NCBI GenBank assembly: GCA_029959195.1
Contig: CP114125.1
Span: forward strand, 1,178,001 to 1,242,000
Reading direction: 5' to 3'
Origin: Dictyophora rubrovolvata
Lineage: Eukaryota; Basidiomycota; Agaricomycetes; Phallales; Phallaceae
Length of the DNA stretch: 64,000 nt
In this document: positions 10,409-22,679 of the stretch, piece after piece
Numbering within the stretch: position 1 is the stretch's first letter
Layout: each line of letters begins with the position of its first letter
The notes under the pieces: model-generated
What the model was told of the DNA's origin: nothing
What the model saw: the letters and a program-made list of their open reading frames with translations, nothing else
The model's database searches: none
Translations under genes and position numbers: made by a program

Positions 10409-12712
10409 ATGGCAACCATGCTCGACTATGAGCAACACAATGCTCCATCCTCCGCCACCTCAAATCCTATTAACTTTGAGGAACTGTTCAACATGGAACT
10501 TTTCGCCGGCTCCCAGATAGACGGCACCACTTCACCCTCCCTCTCAAGAGCTGGCTCAAATTCTCCAAGCACATCGTTTTTATCCCTCCCCCCGGCCACA
10601 CCGCCTACCATTCTTCCTCCAGAGACTTTCAATGCCAACGTAGATGCCGCCATATTCGATTTTACCCTCCCTGACACCGACTTTACTAAGTCACCCTCGT
10701 TGCACCCCAACATCGGATTGTCTATGAGTTTTAACTTGGAAGACTCTCCAAGCAGTTCTACATCTCCTCAGTCAACAACTTCTCCGTATAACTTTTTTGG
10801 CTCATTCTCACAGACCGGGACGCCCGGTACAGCTATGACTCCCGAAAGCCGTGCCGACTCAAGCTTGTCACCCCCAAAGCCTATCTTTGCCATTGACCCC
10901 AGTCTCGTCGATGTACCTCCCTCATTCACAGAGCCCCGTTCCCAGAATCAGACTTCTACTGCTAGTAGCTTACCTTCAATAGACGAAGAAGACGATTCCG
11001 AAGTGTCCGATGATGAGCACGATGCCGAACTTGAAATGGACGACGAGTCAATTACACCGCCTGTAAAAGTCGGCGGTAAAGGTAAAGGCCGAAAGGGAAC
11101 CGTTGCTTCCGGCGGCGTAACAAAACGGTCGGCATCTGGTACCATAACAACGAAAGCTTCAGACAGGGAGAAGAGTATTTCTGAAGGCGACTGGAGACCT
11201 AGTCCTGAAGAATATAAGAAAATGAGTAGTAAAGAGAAGCGACAGCTTAGAAATAAGATTTCTGCTAGAAACTTTCGTATTAGACGTAAAGGTAAAAAAG
11301 CCAGGGCTATACCTTCGAAACAAAATATTGAGTATTGATCTCCCTTTGTTTCAGAGTATATTTCCACTTTAGAAGGCGATATCGCTGATCGTGATCGTCT
11401 CATTGAGGCTATCCGTTCGGAATTGGGGTCGACCAAGCTGGAGAACGATGCCCTCCGTCAGGAAGTCGAAGCATTGAAACGTGCGATGCTGGAGGGTCGT
11501 GCCAACCCAGATTTGCCACCTCCTGCACCTTTACCACTTGCACCTGCCGCCAGTGTAAACAGCACGACCTTCGCATCTACCAAACGATCGTCAGGTCGTC
11601 TTTCGAAACCGAATACTCAAAAGGACCTTCCGCCTACATCACCGCGTGCCTCAGCGGCCCGTGCTTTCTGGGGCGGGCGTGGTGGCAACAACGTATTCGG
11701 AGGAGCTGGCGGTGTAACTTCCGTTCATGCAACCCTCGTACCGGATCTTTTCTCCCACGCGAAAAACGATCCTTTCGTGAATATCGAATTTCATGACCAG
11801 GAGAATATTAACCCCGCACTTAATTTGCCGTGCTTTGGCGGTTTTGGCGTTCAAAGTTTCGGTTCGCTAGGTTCCTCGAGCCTTGCACCGAGCAAATTGC
11901 CAGCGGCAGGTCTTGGATCGAATTTCGATGCGTTCGCGGAGACAAATCCTTTTACATTCAAATCCCTCGACTCTTACCGAATGCAACTGTGGGGTCGTAT
12001 GGCTCGCGAGGCTGGCCAGAAGCAGGCCAGAGAATCGAAAGGTTCTTCGCAACAAAGTCCTCTTCCTCCTCCTCAAGGCCTTGCTTCAGTTCTTCGCCCA
12101 GCTTATTTCAACACGCCTTCGCGCGAGTCGATCAAGGAAAAGGAATCGATGTACAACCAACGGTACTCGTCGTCTTTGACTGCTTTACTCTCTGGCAAAC
12201 TCATGCCAGCGAGCTCGTTCTCGTCGGCTACCTCATTTTACCCTTCCCCTCCTTCATCGCCTCATCTCTCCCCTTCACCCTCACTTTCACCGTCGTCATT
12301 ACCAACACCCGACCCCACAACCCAGACACATGCAATTCTCGCCTCCATCGCTTCGCAGACTTTGTTCTCGAAGCTTGGCAATGCGTTCTGGGACGCTTTT
12401 GCAAGACCGTCGACGTCAACGTCGTCCCCGACTTCTGTTTCGCATCGTGGTGATTGGGATCACGATAAAGTACGACGTGTACTTGAGGGTAAAGCTGTTG
12501 TTAAGATTGTGGATGTTGATAACAATGAGACTGATCCTGCGGATGCGCTTGAGGCTTCGATGAAGAAACTTTCTATTGGGAGGAATACAATGACTGGACC
12601 GTCATCACCATCAGGATCGAGTTCGATTTCTAATTGTTCTGTTGAATTGGCGGATACATGCGCTTGCGTTTTGTCGAGAACAAAAGCTGCGGTTATCGGA
12701 AAGAAGACATGA
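10409..12712 (+). CDS. bZIP transcription factor
   Basis: Two exons (10409-11291 and 11355-12712) joined by a 63-base GT-AG intron give a 746-residue protein. The intron falls inside the bZIP domain: the basic region (KEKRQLRNKISARNFRIRRK, about residues 275-294, with the bZIP N-x7-R pattern NKISARNFR) ends exon 1. The second exon continues with EYISTLEGDIADRDRLI and a leucine-zipper heptad series. The N-terminus is Ser/Pro/Thr-rich with an acidic run before the basic region. The C-terminus is long and Ser/Pro-rich. A nuclear dimeric DNA-binding factor is expected. Failure to splice the intron would end translation right after the basic region, giving a protein without the zipper. Long, uninterrupted and well-coded, with no sign of decay. 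Confidence 0.93.
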
Positions 12713-13883
12713 AAAAAAAAAAAAGAATTGTGCACTATCTCTTATACATATCTTCTTTATCCTTCTTATCCGCTGGACGCAATTGTATTCATCCTTATAT
12801 TACATTCTCACTTAACTTTTTGTCCTGCATGTCTCTTTTTCCCTTTCCCATCATGTACGATATAAAAAGTAATTTTTGTCTTTTTTTTCCATCATCATAA
12901 TATGCCACCATCATTTTCTCTCGCCCTCGTTGCTTTTGTTGAATTCCAATGTTCTCCTTTCATTCCATTCCATTCCGGACAGACAATAACGTCTTCATCT
13001 ACCGACGGCCCTCCACACCCCAGCTCTACCACTCTTTGATGTCTCCTTTGCTGTTTCGCGTTCCACATCCTTATCTATTTTTTCTTTTTTCTTGCTCTAT
13101 ATACATGTGTTCTTGAAAAACAAGTTCTGATACATTGTTACCTACTAGTTAGTATACAGTAGGTTCCTGATGTCGAACTGTTTAATGCTTTGTTCGGAAC
13201 GTCGGATTTTTTTATTAGTGTAAGATAGTTGAGTTAACTACTCTTTCGAAAATACAAAAAAAAATCTTATTTGAATGAGAAAATATTCGATGTTTCGTGG
13301 TTCGCCAGTTTGTCACGCTGATTACTTGTTATGTAAATGAACCAAACTAAGTATGTACCTCACTTCCGTGTTCGCTTCCTTACCCGCTTCCGTGTGATTT
13401 CCACTGCGCTATATACCTCAGTCCCCAGCACATCAAAATCAAACAACACATCTGGCTGAAAATTGGCAAAAAAGATTTTTTTTTTTCTCCAACCTCCGAT
13501 GGTCACTGCAGGCGACTACGGCTACAATGATGAAGGATTCTGTCCCGTACTACTAATTCCAGCCAGCCTGAGAGATAAATAAGCCATCTCAACAAAACAC
13601 CAATCTCACTTTTCAATATTCGTGTTACTTTTTTATCGGGAGGGTTCCTGAATATAATATAAATACGGTCGGGAGAAAAAAAAGGATAGCCTGGTATGTC
13701 CGTGCACAGACTTTCAGGAAGAGATAAAGGCTCATATCCTAACTTGAACACAACCTCAACTGTCATTGCGTGCCCGAAGCTCCATGATTCCAATAAGAAT
13801 AAAAAGGATGGTCTACTTACCATCAGCGGTGACCGGTTGACCGGTGAAGCTTGAGGATCCATATTGTCCCGTTCTGGAGGAGA
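12713..13883. other. Intergenic region
   Basis: Downstream flank of the bZIP gene and promoter of the first DUF6533 gene. It contains T-rich and A-rich tracts but no supported gene. Confidence 0.45.
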
Positions 13884-15598
13884 ATGTCCGTCGCTGTTAC
13901 AGTTCAAACAGCTCAAGACGCGTAAGCTGCATTTCCTTTTCACATTACGTTGCGCTCGTGGATATATGTCAATTTTGAATTTACAGTGAATGGTCCAAGA
14001 TGGCAACTATTGGCTCTTTAGGTTTGGATGTTCAAAGATGTATATGATATATGTTCGAACTAAACAAGTTAACCTGCCCTGCCTGACTTTTAGCTTTATT
14101 TATCTACGACATTCTCCTCACTTTTTCGGATGAAGTTGAACTAGTATGGTTACGCAAAGTCTCTCCTGGATCGGTTTTATATTATCTAGCTCGGTATACG
14201 ACTCTGCTGACTGTCGGGTTAAATCTCCCATTACTTTTCTTATTATCGAATTCGGTGCGTTCCATTTTCTAACATCGAGCGGGTTGATTATTGCACACTT
14301 TACTGAACCTTCATCCAGCCCGACTCAAAGTGCGTACTACACTTCTTGTTAGATTGGCGCGTTTTTTTTTTGAGACCCCCAGAGGACGTGCACGGCCATA
14401 AATGCATTGTGGAACATTGTGTCGCTTTGTGCCTTCATCGGAGTTCAAGGTATAAATAATCAAACCCTTTTTGTTTTGTCCCCAGGTTTCTGAAGTGAAC
14501 AGGACTCGTGATTGCATTGCCGTATGCCTTATTTATTTCGAACCGAGCGGTTATCTTCATCTTCATCTTTCTTACTGGATTGGGTCTGATTCCCATCGTG
14601 ATGGGTTCGTCCCGATTGATATACTATGTTCAATATTCCGCGTTGAACGTTGCGCAACGTCTTAACAGATATTGCTCTATATTCAAGCTGCAATCTTTCC
14701 AGTGAACAACGGCATAACTTTAACAAGTATGTTAGTTCAATTGTTGCGACTGGCACCAAGTTCTAACTTCTTATCTTTTCTGACACTAGTAGTACGTCTT
14801 TTTTTTTCTCTCAAAATGCAACTCTCAATCAGATGTGAAACCCGCTTAATCATATTTAGTTGTACTCTGGCAAGGCATCTGTGTCATAACAGCTGATTTT
14901 ATCGCTTTCTGCACGACAACTCATCAAATAATACGAAGAAGTGCGGCTCAAGCTGACCTCAACCGGCAAACAGGGTTGAACTTTGGAAATATATTAATTC
15001 GTCAAGGTAAGGATTCTTTAGTAACGGCAAAATATAACGTTAATATCAATGAATCAGCTGCGATTAGAGGGTAGCTTTTCTCATTCAAGCTCTAATTGAG
15101 ATTAACTCTGATTCCTCTTCCAATGCCCATAGCTTAATACTGCTGATCACTACTGTCACTATTATAATGCAAAAGGTTATTTCCCATGTATTCAATCATC
15201 TTTTCACTTTAACTCATCTCCGTGTAGACAGCAACAAATGTAATTCCCACAGGCAACATTTAATGGATAGTACTTTCAGTCACTGACTCCCTAAATCGAT
15301 AGCAATTCACTCAAATACTCTTAGTACCATTTCAAAACACGTGCGTATCATTGTTTTCTTCTATTTTCTGGTGAATTTTTGACCTTATAAAAAATATAGC
15401 ATGCTTGTTTTATTATTATGTCGCTTCAGCTTGGACCTTCGACGGGATATGATAAGTCCTCGTGGTTTACCTGTGCCACTTGAAGCACTTGCCCTTGCCG
15501 AATCACCCTGCAGTAAGTATCTTTATCACTTTCATGACAGATATTCTTTCATGCTGGTATCAAAGACAGTGCTCGTGATTTGGTTGACTTCGAAGTAG
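13884..15598 (+). CDS. DUF6533 multi-pass membrane protein, copy 1 (exon ends partly uncertain)
   Basis: The first three exons are clear: 13884-13921, 13987-14021 and 14094 onward. Together they read MSVAVTVQTAQDAEW, then MATIGSLALFIYDILLTF, then SDEVELVWLRKVSPGSVLYY, then LARYTTLLTVGLN. The YD-x-LLTF-x-DE-x-x-x-VW signature followed by a tyrosine-rich helix is the DUF6533 hallmark of basidiomycete membrane proteins of unknown function. A further transmembrane-like segment (LVIALPYALFISNRAVIFIF, then more hydrophobic residues) lies at about 14500-14640. The C-terminal part to 15598 is only tentatively assigned. The intron phases of the first two introns match the neighbouring copy, so the two genes are tandem paralogues. 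Several internal exons may be wrong, and decay of the 3' half cannot be excluded. Confidence 0.6.
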
Positions 15599-16975
15599 TG
15601 CTGACGGCGCGGTCCTCAACGACAGAGCATGATAGCGCGTAGTCGTAATGTTATAGACGTCATGAATAATAACGAGAAGAAATAAGAAGACATCTTACTT
15701 CAATGCCTTTGTTTTTTTTAAGTGCGAAGATGTGCTGTTCCTCACGACGATCTGCCAAACTTGACGACGCCACCATTGTCAGCTTGAAGTCGCAGTTGTG
15801 ATCAATGATCTACATCTGTTAAAATTACGCGACTTTTGTTTAGGACCTGTAGACACCTTGATAGCAATTATTTCAAATGTGCCGGAATGTCACCTTCAGC
15901 AGGTCTTTTACTTCTCCGAGCTTTTCAGCGTGTTGTATTCCCATTTGAAGACCAATAATTATTAACTAGAAAATGATAGGTCACAAGCTTGCAAACCAGG
16001 TGGATGATAGAAGGGCCATTAATTCAAATGGGGAATCGAAAACCTAATATATCAGTGGTGACTTCTTGAGGCAATTCAGTAATTGAACCGAGCTGGTGTC
16101 GTGGATCTTTTGTATTTGATCATTGGCACATCCGAGCGTATTCAATGTACTGAATATGTGGGTATGCGGGCCATCTTTATGTAATGGCATTCATCAAGAG
16201 CGCTGTCAGTTTCTTCTCGGTGAACCATTCGTAATAAAGTTACCTAAAAGTCTATATATTAAAAATTCCTATGTACCTATGCCTACACGCAAAGCCATTG
16301 GCCTTGTAAATAGTTCGACTAGAAGAAAATGGCTGATTTCGCCAAACCTACTACTAGTCTTAAGCTCTCGAGCACCAAAAAAAAAAGAGCGCTGCCGGTG
16401 CAGCGATTCGGGACCGAGGCGACTTCTGCCGAGTTTGGTTCAGTGCGACGACGGTCATCTACACGCGCGACCCTCACGACCAAGCACGATCCATAGACGG
16501 GACATTTGAGGAACTCTTATCTATTTCCAATCAAGCTATTGGGATTTTCTGTTCTGCCAAATCAATGGTTTTTTTTTGGAAAGAACTGAGCGAATCGGAC
16601 TCGACGCCGAAGGGCGAATTGAACGTCTGGGACAATGTTACAGTTGGATGGCATTCGGTTATTACTAAGTTAGTACGACGTGCCACTTCTGACAATATCG
16701 CGCTGTTACTCCAACACGTTTGGCAATATAACCTCAGTCGGCCGTCCGCGAAAATGGCTCCGAGCTCAGCTCTCGAGTCTGGTCGAGATGCAAACCGTCT
16801 CATGTTTTGATGATAATTCAAAAAGATTTCATCTTAATATATCAGTGGCATTACGTGAGCTGAGACTCGATCGTAGAACTGGCGGTGAACGACAAGAAGC
16901 CTACCATCATATTCCTGGCCTGATCCTTTACCTCCCTTCCAATCTGCCTACAGCTGGTCTGTCTTTATCTTGAAT
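15599..16975. other. Region between the two DUF6533 genes
   Basis: Mostly non-coding. A plus-strand block at about 16455-16810 looks protein-like (FEELLSISNQAIGIFCSAKS, then FWKELSESDSTPKGELNVWD) but matches no family I know. It has no clear start or splice context, so it may be a relic. Confidence 0.4.
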
Positions 16976-18876
16976 ATGAACGCTTCAACATCGGATTTTG
17001 GGTTAGCGGAAACTATTCAAATAACTTCTGATGCGTATGTCCTTTGCTTTGGAGCTGAGTTTACATAACTTACGAGCTTTTAGTCAGATCGTATCGTATA
17101 TCAACGTGATCTCCTTAGGTTTGATATTTTCGTTTTTTAATACATGCACTGAAATAATACTCTGTCATTTTTACAAGCTCTTCTGGTCTATGATAGTTTA
17201 CTCACCTTGGGCGACGAGGCTAAAGTGGTGTGGAAGCAAAAGATCAACCCCGGGGCTATTCTATATTACTTGTCGCGCTATGTCGGTCTCCTTAACACAT
17301 TGTTAAATGTCATCCTCAGCTTTATCGATTTAACTGTGCGTTTCATTCACCTGCCTTCGTTCAGTCCGCCGTTGAAAATCGACTTTCTTTAGAGCGAGAG
17401 GTAAGTTGAAAACTTGCCATTAGCTTGTTATTTAATAGTCGTGCGGCTCTCAGGACGTGTGATATAGTAAATGTAATCCTGAACATTTGCTTTCTCGGAA
17501 GTTTCATCGGAACAAATGGTTCTCTGATCTACAGTCTCACTAATATGAATTGACTGACAATTTAGTTAGGCCTTTTCGCGGCTCGGGCATACGCATTATG
17601 TGGCTCAAAAAAAGCCATTTTACTATTAATTTTAGTTATTTTTGTAGCGGATATTATTCCCGTCCTCATTCGTGAGTCGTGACATATGCTTCAACTGTAT
17701 TTCTTTACCTACAGGACATTTCTAGCAATGATAGTCGTACCAGGTTGCAACTTAACCCCGAACCAGTTCAACTTTCTTTCCATGTAGGTTTCATGATGCT
17801 GCTATTATACGTTAAAACGTCTTGATTATTCGTGGTTCATTAGATGTAAGCCCTATAAACCAGTCCCAACTACAAATAAATATTCACTTATAAAAATAAG
17901 TATCCGTCTTACAAATTATTATTCTTATCATTTCGGATACGGTTGAATTCTTGATCACAGCTTACCAAGCCTATCATGCATGGCGCATCCGAAGAGATCT
18001 CCCATTCGCACAGGCTGTCCCCAACCTTGTTAGTATGCTTTTTCGTCAAGGTAAGTAATGAATCTCTTGCAAATACGAAATTTGCATAATCATAAATCTG
18101 ATATCATCGCTGCAGGGGTTTTGAGATACTGGTTCGTTTTATTGTCTTGAAATTACTCCCCTAGTGACTGCATCTTCTATACTCTAGTTTTGTTTTAGTA
18201 GTAACGATTGCACAAACTATCGTAGAACGGGTAAATTGGAGTCACTATTTTATTAGAACCTTCCAGGCTGACACATTTGCTTAGAAAGCTAGGGTAAATG
18301 CTTTTCTAATTGGTGAAAAGCTTAGACTCTTCTGACTCCATGGCAGCCATCGATTCAAGGCGTTGTGGGACCTCTGCAACAAACGTAAGCCCTGAGCTCT
18401 GGTTCACTGTCTGAAAAGGAAAACACTTACCCGGTTATACATTCTCGTTTCTTAGGCTTGCAACCCTGTTACTCTGCCGTTTTTCGCTTGATCTTCGCTT
18501 ACGGAGCACACTTCAGACCAGTGACACCGAATTATATTCAACCACACGGCCATTGCCTCAACTACAAACTAATTCCAATTCCACTTCTGCTGTTGCAGAC
18601 TTCGGATTGGAAAGTACCAGAAGCTATAGTTCATCGATTCAACGAGCTGTCCAATATATTCACAAAGAATTGATTAATGAATTTGGAGAAACCTCTTCCT
18701 ACTCTAGTTTAACCATGGTCGATCCTGGCAGTCATACTACCTCGGAAGATTTAGAAAGACCTAATAATATTACCCGTGATTCAGAACCGATCATGTTACC
18801 CGAGGTGGATTTTGGAGAATTCATATGGCCAGGGAAATGGGGGAATCAGTTATTTAATTTTCCTATCGATGTGTAG
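16976..18876 (+). CDS. DUF6533 multi-pass membrane protein, copy 2
   Basis: Exons 16976-17034, 17084-17118 and 17178 onward are well supported. They read MNASTSDFGLAETIQITSDA, then QIVSYINVISLALLVYDSLL, then TLGDEAKVVWKQKINPG, then AILYYLSRYVGLLNTLLNV. This is the DUF6533 signature, with intron positions and phases as in copy 1. Later blocks fit the usual order of the family: GLFAARAYALCG with a hydrophobic helix, a VPGCNLTPNQFNFLSM extracellular-like segment, ISDTVEFLITAYQAYHAWR, a cytosolic RRDLPFAQAVPNLVSMLFRQ segment, and a Ser-rich acidic tail ending at 18876 with WPGKWGNQLFNFPIDV. Exon boundaries between about 17300 and 18600 are approximate. Function unknown; a membrane location is inferred from the hydrophobic segments. 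Confidence 0.7.
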
Positions 18877-19039
18877 ATGTATGTAGTTTGATTTGACTGT
18901 TCGCGTTAAACTAAAACTTTGGGGCGTTAATAGGTGTTCGAACGTTCGGGTGCCCCAAATGGATTAACATAAAAATCATTTATTGTTTCGTCATCATTTT
19001 TATTTTGATATCTGTCGATGAAAAATCAATGGTTATAGA

Positions 19040-19242
19040 TGATTATGTTCGCTGTATGTGCTACGGAATATAACGCAACTGGTCCCCTTTTCCCTTCTAT
19101 CTTAGCTGGCGAAGGAGGCGATGAGGCTACTCTTGGCCTCAATCCGTCGACCCTACATGCCTTCCATCTCGCCTTGGCATGGTATGCTTGTACAATTGTA
19201 TTCGGGCGCATCTGTTACGGTATGCAATCATGCCCAACTTGA
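19040..19242 (+). pseudogene. Partial copy of the LCB-phosphate phosphatase gene
   Basis: About 155 bases (19064-19222) are close to nine-tenths identical, counted by eye, to exon 3 of the intact gene at 23370-23527. Both encode the PLFPSIL(A/S)GEGGDE segment and ALAWYACTIVFGRI. The fragment lacks every other exon and stops shortly after the GM(H/Q)S motif, where the catalytic His is Gln. It lies about 4 kb upstream in the same orientation. A non-functional partial duplication is the simplest reading. Confidence 0.8.
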
Positions 19243-20010
19243 GGGTTCTATAATATCACCATGAGCTAAATTATCAAACAACATTTGCAACCATGCCTCG
19301 TTTCCAACGTTTATGAACTCAAGAGTACCATCCAGCTTCCGAGCCAACTCCCAATGCACTAATCTCCAACGATGCACATAAGCATGAAATGGACATACAA
19401 CTCCTGAAATGTCGTTTTTATACGCCAATAAAATGTTGGCGTGTCTTATATCCAACGTTTCTATACCAAAATGTGCTAAATCATCGAAAAGCTCGCAAAT
19501 TTCCTTTCTGCAAAACCGAAACATGGAATTAGTATGTACAGCAGAGCCAAGGCCGGATAATTTTACTTGATGATGGGATCAGTGCGTTTTCTTACCGGCA
19601 TGTGAGTCCCGAAAGAAGTATCGGGAGGACCCGCCCTCGACCGGGGACGTCCTTTTCATATGTCTCATGCCTGGTATTGTCTTCTTGATCGTCGTGTTCG
19701 TGCACTTTTGACACACTATAACCATCATTCAACCGTGCCTGGAATAAACCGTAGCATCGAGGGACTACGGCGCCTTGCAATTACTCGAGTTCTTCATAGA
19801 ACCATGCTTCTTTTGCAAGGTTCACCGACCTCCCAGGGCGAGATATCTTGACGGCTAGCGGTGGCAATTCAGTATTACTCGGGCTGAGTACATTCACAGC
19901 ATAGACTGAGCCAACTCTTCCCGATCCGAGTTTTTCTCCCAAAGAGACTTCGAGGTGTATATCACCGGGAGGTGGTAGCATGGATTTCGGACGAACAGGA
20001 AGGCCACCCG
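19228..20010 (-). pseudogene. FunK1-like protein kinase pseudogene
   Basis: On the minus strand the first part reads HLEVSLGEKLGSGRVGSVYA (a glycine-rich loop), PPLAVKISRPGRSVNLAKEA (the lysine) and WFYEELE, followed directly by an in-frame TAA, then by LQGAVVPRCYGLFQ in the same frame. A later block (19228-19524) reads FDDLAHFGIETLDIRHANIL, which resembles the catalytic-loop region of fungal kinase-like families. It is followed by WRLVHWELARK, where relatives have a WRIVDFDLARK-like sequence, so the metal-binding Asp is lost. The segment between these blocks is poorly conserved. The in-frame stop and lost catalytic residue together indicate a dead gene. The start codon could not be placed. 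Confidence 0.65.
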
Positions 20011-20491
20011 GTCGAGTGAGTCGTTTGAATCCAACTATAGAAACGAGATCATGGATGGAAACACAGGAAAAGGCGTTTAGAGGCTATGATTGTTCAATAA
20101 AAAATCAAAGGTATCGTGGCTTAACGACACTCACTTCAAAAGTCTTCATTGGTGGCCTCGTAGTTGTACTGTGTTACGATGTCAGCACTGAGAAGGTCAA
20201 CAATAATGTTACAATACTAAATAGAGGAAACCATAGTATTGTCACGTATTGTCAAACCTCTGACGTGACGTTCGTCCCCAATTCGTCCGGGGATGTGAAG
20301 TTCGCCCGAACTTGTTTTCTTTTTTGTTCTCTTCGTCTGGTTGTCTTTGCTTCCTTTTTTGGAACCCAGGTTTTTATCATCTTCATGTATACTGTATCTA
20401 CGGTAGCTTATTCCAATATATGTAACTTGACTAGGACTCCAGTTCGTTACCTACTCCAAGTTCTCTTTCAAGCTTCCGTAGATTCCATATC

Positions 20492-21420
20492 ATGGCCGAA
20501 ATCCCTGCAACGCTAGGAATTGGATGTTTATACCTTCCCGACCATCTATTTTCTGGACTACAGGGTGCATACATGATACTTAATGGTACCAATCTACGAT
20601 CTACCATATGATTCTCATTTGCAGAACGACTTCCCTTTCGATGTACTATGTACGTCCAATGCAAATGGTAAACTCCACTCTTCAATTGCACGGTCTGAGG
20701 CAGGCCGCTCTCTCCACAGGAACAGCACAGACAACCACAGCATCCCAAATTGAACAGTTGCAGCAGTCCCCAAATGCCTTGCAGCTAATACAGATGTATC
20801 CGACTTTTTTTGGGATAATCTAGTTGGCTACTCTGATCACCGGCAGCGTTATGAATTGCGTTGGATCAATAATCGAGTTCAAGTTCAACCGCATATAGCT
20901 ACAATCAATACATGGAGCTTATCCGAAAGACGGGCCGCCATCTCAGTCCCAACTGCCTCGGAGCAGACCAAAGGAAATGCAGGGATCGCCGCTTGGTTTC
21001 TAGCATATCTTAATAGGAAGCCACTAATTCCAGAAGTGAACAGTGAGCCTGCGGTTCAAGGGGAAGTTCTACACGGAATAATCGAATCTATGAATGCTCT
21101 ATTGAAGGTGAAATCCATTGCTACAGAAGTCTAACCACTTATCATATTCCAGACTCGCTATCCGCCTAGTGATGACAGCTACCTTCGGTGGTCCCAGTCT
21201 TGTTTAGCTCTGCACCTTACTCCGGGGAACAATAGTAAATGCTGGATACCCAGATTTTATTCTCCTCCGGTCAACTGCGTACAATGATCATGGGGGTGTG
21301 GCCGAAGCTAAGACTTAGTGGGCCTATGCTTTTTTGGGGATTCTCCGTGGTATTGTAACTGAAAATGGCATACCTACTGTTGAGGACCGGAACGGCTTAC
21401 ACGGAGATCACGTGGAATAG
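20492..21420 (+). pseudogene. Unrecognised multi-exon gene, apparently broken
   Basis: A start at 20492 (MAEIPATLGIGCLYLPDHLF) is followed by plausible short introns. A long protein-like block at about 20790-21110 includes FFWDNLVGYSDHRQRYELRW and TKGNAGIAAWFLAYLNRKPL. A normal-looking intron at about 21110-21152 leads to TRYPPSDDSYLRWSQSCLAL. A last block includes FILLRSTAYNDHGGVAEAKT and AYAFLGILRGIVTENGIP. The reading frame has about three apparent interruptions, so the locus looks decayed. I do not recognise the family and propose no function. Confidence 0.45.
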
Positions 21421-22679
21421 ACTAATTAGCAATGGCGCGTGTCAGTATTTGACTATATTGCAATTAGTATTTGATTCGTATTGAGTGCAGTTTCTCGCCT
21501 TTCCTTCATACTTATTAGATACTTAAGTTCCTCGTTCCTGCTTACTCATAAACCATGTATATAATAACAAATAGTTAAACAAAAATATCAAGAGGAGAGA
21601 GTTTTCCCCCCCCATTTTTCGCAACTTTTCCTTCAGTTTGAGCTTAAGAAATATATCTTCTATCTATGGATTCTACTATACAATTCTTTCTATCTACCTA
21701 AAAATCTCTTATTTTCCCTTGACATACATAAACACTGGTTCCCTGGATCTCTGCGTACTCCTGAGCGGCGCATATCACTACTGTAGGTTTTCATCCAGCC
21801 ACCAAACTTTTGAAACAGGTCAGTGTAATTCTCACCCATTCACTTCTCATTCCCTACTAGTACTCCCCATCTCATGACATCATTTACATTATCCCATAGT
21901 TATGGAGACAGCTGCACTTTTTTAGGTGTAGATTTAGCTTTTTCATTAACGGCCAAGTTATAATGTTTTTCGTGCGCCCTAGCCCAAACACTTTAGTGAT
22001 ATCGCAGGTAGTGCAGTGGCGAGAATCGAGATCCCCGTGTTCATCAAGCGATGGCTAGCCTAAGTTTTGTAGGGGTGGAACACGAGTACGACGTTGATCA
22101 ACTCCTATTTGTGCCCAATAGGAGACAGAGCGGTCGGTTCGCCTAATCAATGTCAATGAAGGTCAAAGACACCTTATCCAAAGGAATGACAATTAACTGC
22201 TTAAACGCTTTGTAAAGATAAATTTCAATTCTTCAATCATATTTGTAAAGAAATTGCCATGTGTATTGTGCTTTATGTCCTGTCTTATGTGCCATACGCT
22301 AGGGCAGAAAACAAGTATGGCATGCAAAGCATGCAGAGGAAATTGTGTTCGATGGAACTGGTTGAGTTCGGCAACGACGTTTTGTTTAAGCTCCGACTGA
22401 AGCAAAACTGTGCCGAAGCAGGAATGTCAGAACAAGTACGGCACCCAAAGCCGACCGTGACGATTATTACATAATAATTCTCGGCCTGAGTTTGTGCGGC
22501 GTCAAGCCGGTCATCTTTAGTCATCGAACCCTGCTTGGTGTCAAGGAACAGTCATCACCTGGTTTATCTCCGGGAGCTGACGGGGTGACCAGTCAACTTT
22601 CTTCCTCGCTTTCTCCTCCCCCTTCCATCCTCTTTTTTGTTCATTTTTATTCCTTACGGTTCTCCTAACGTACTCTATC
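21421..22679. other. Intergenic region upstream of the LCB-phosphate phosphatase
   Basis: No gene supported. At 22439-22463 a 25-base string (GGCACCCAAAGCCGACCGTG and the next five bases) matches the start of exon 1 of the downstream gene (22738-22762) at 23 of 25 positions. This may be a small duplication. Confidence 0.4.

Noticed and set aside
10948-11436. Minus-strand ORF of 162 codons
   Set aside because: It lies opposite the bZIP gene and is Ser-rich only because the other strand encodes acidic and Gly/Ser tracts.
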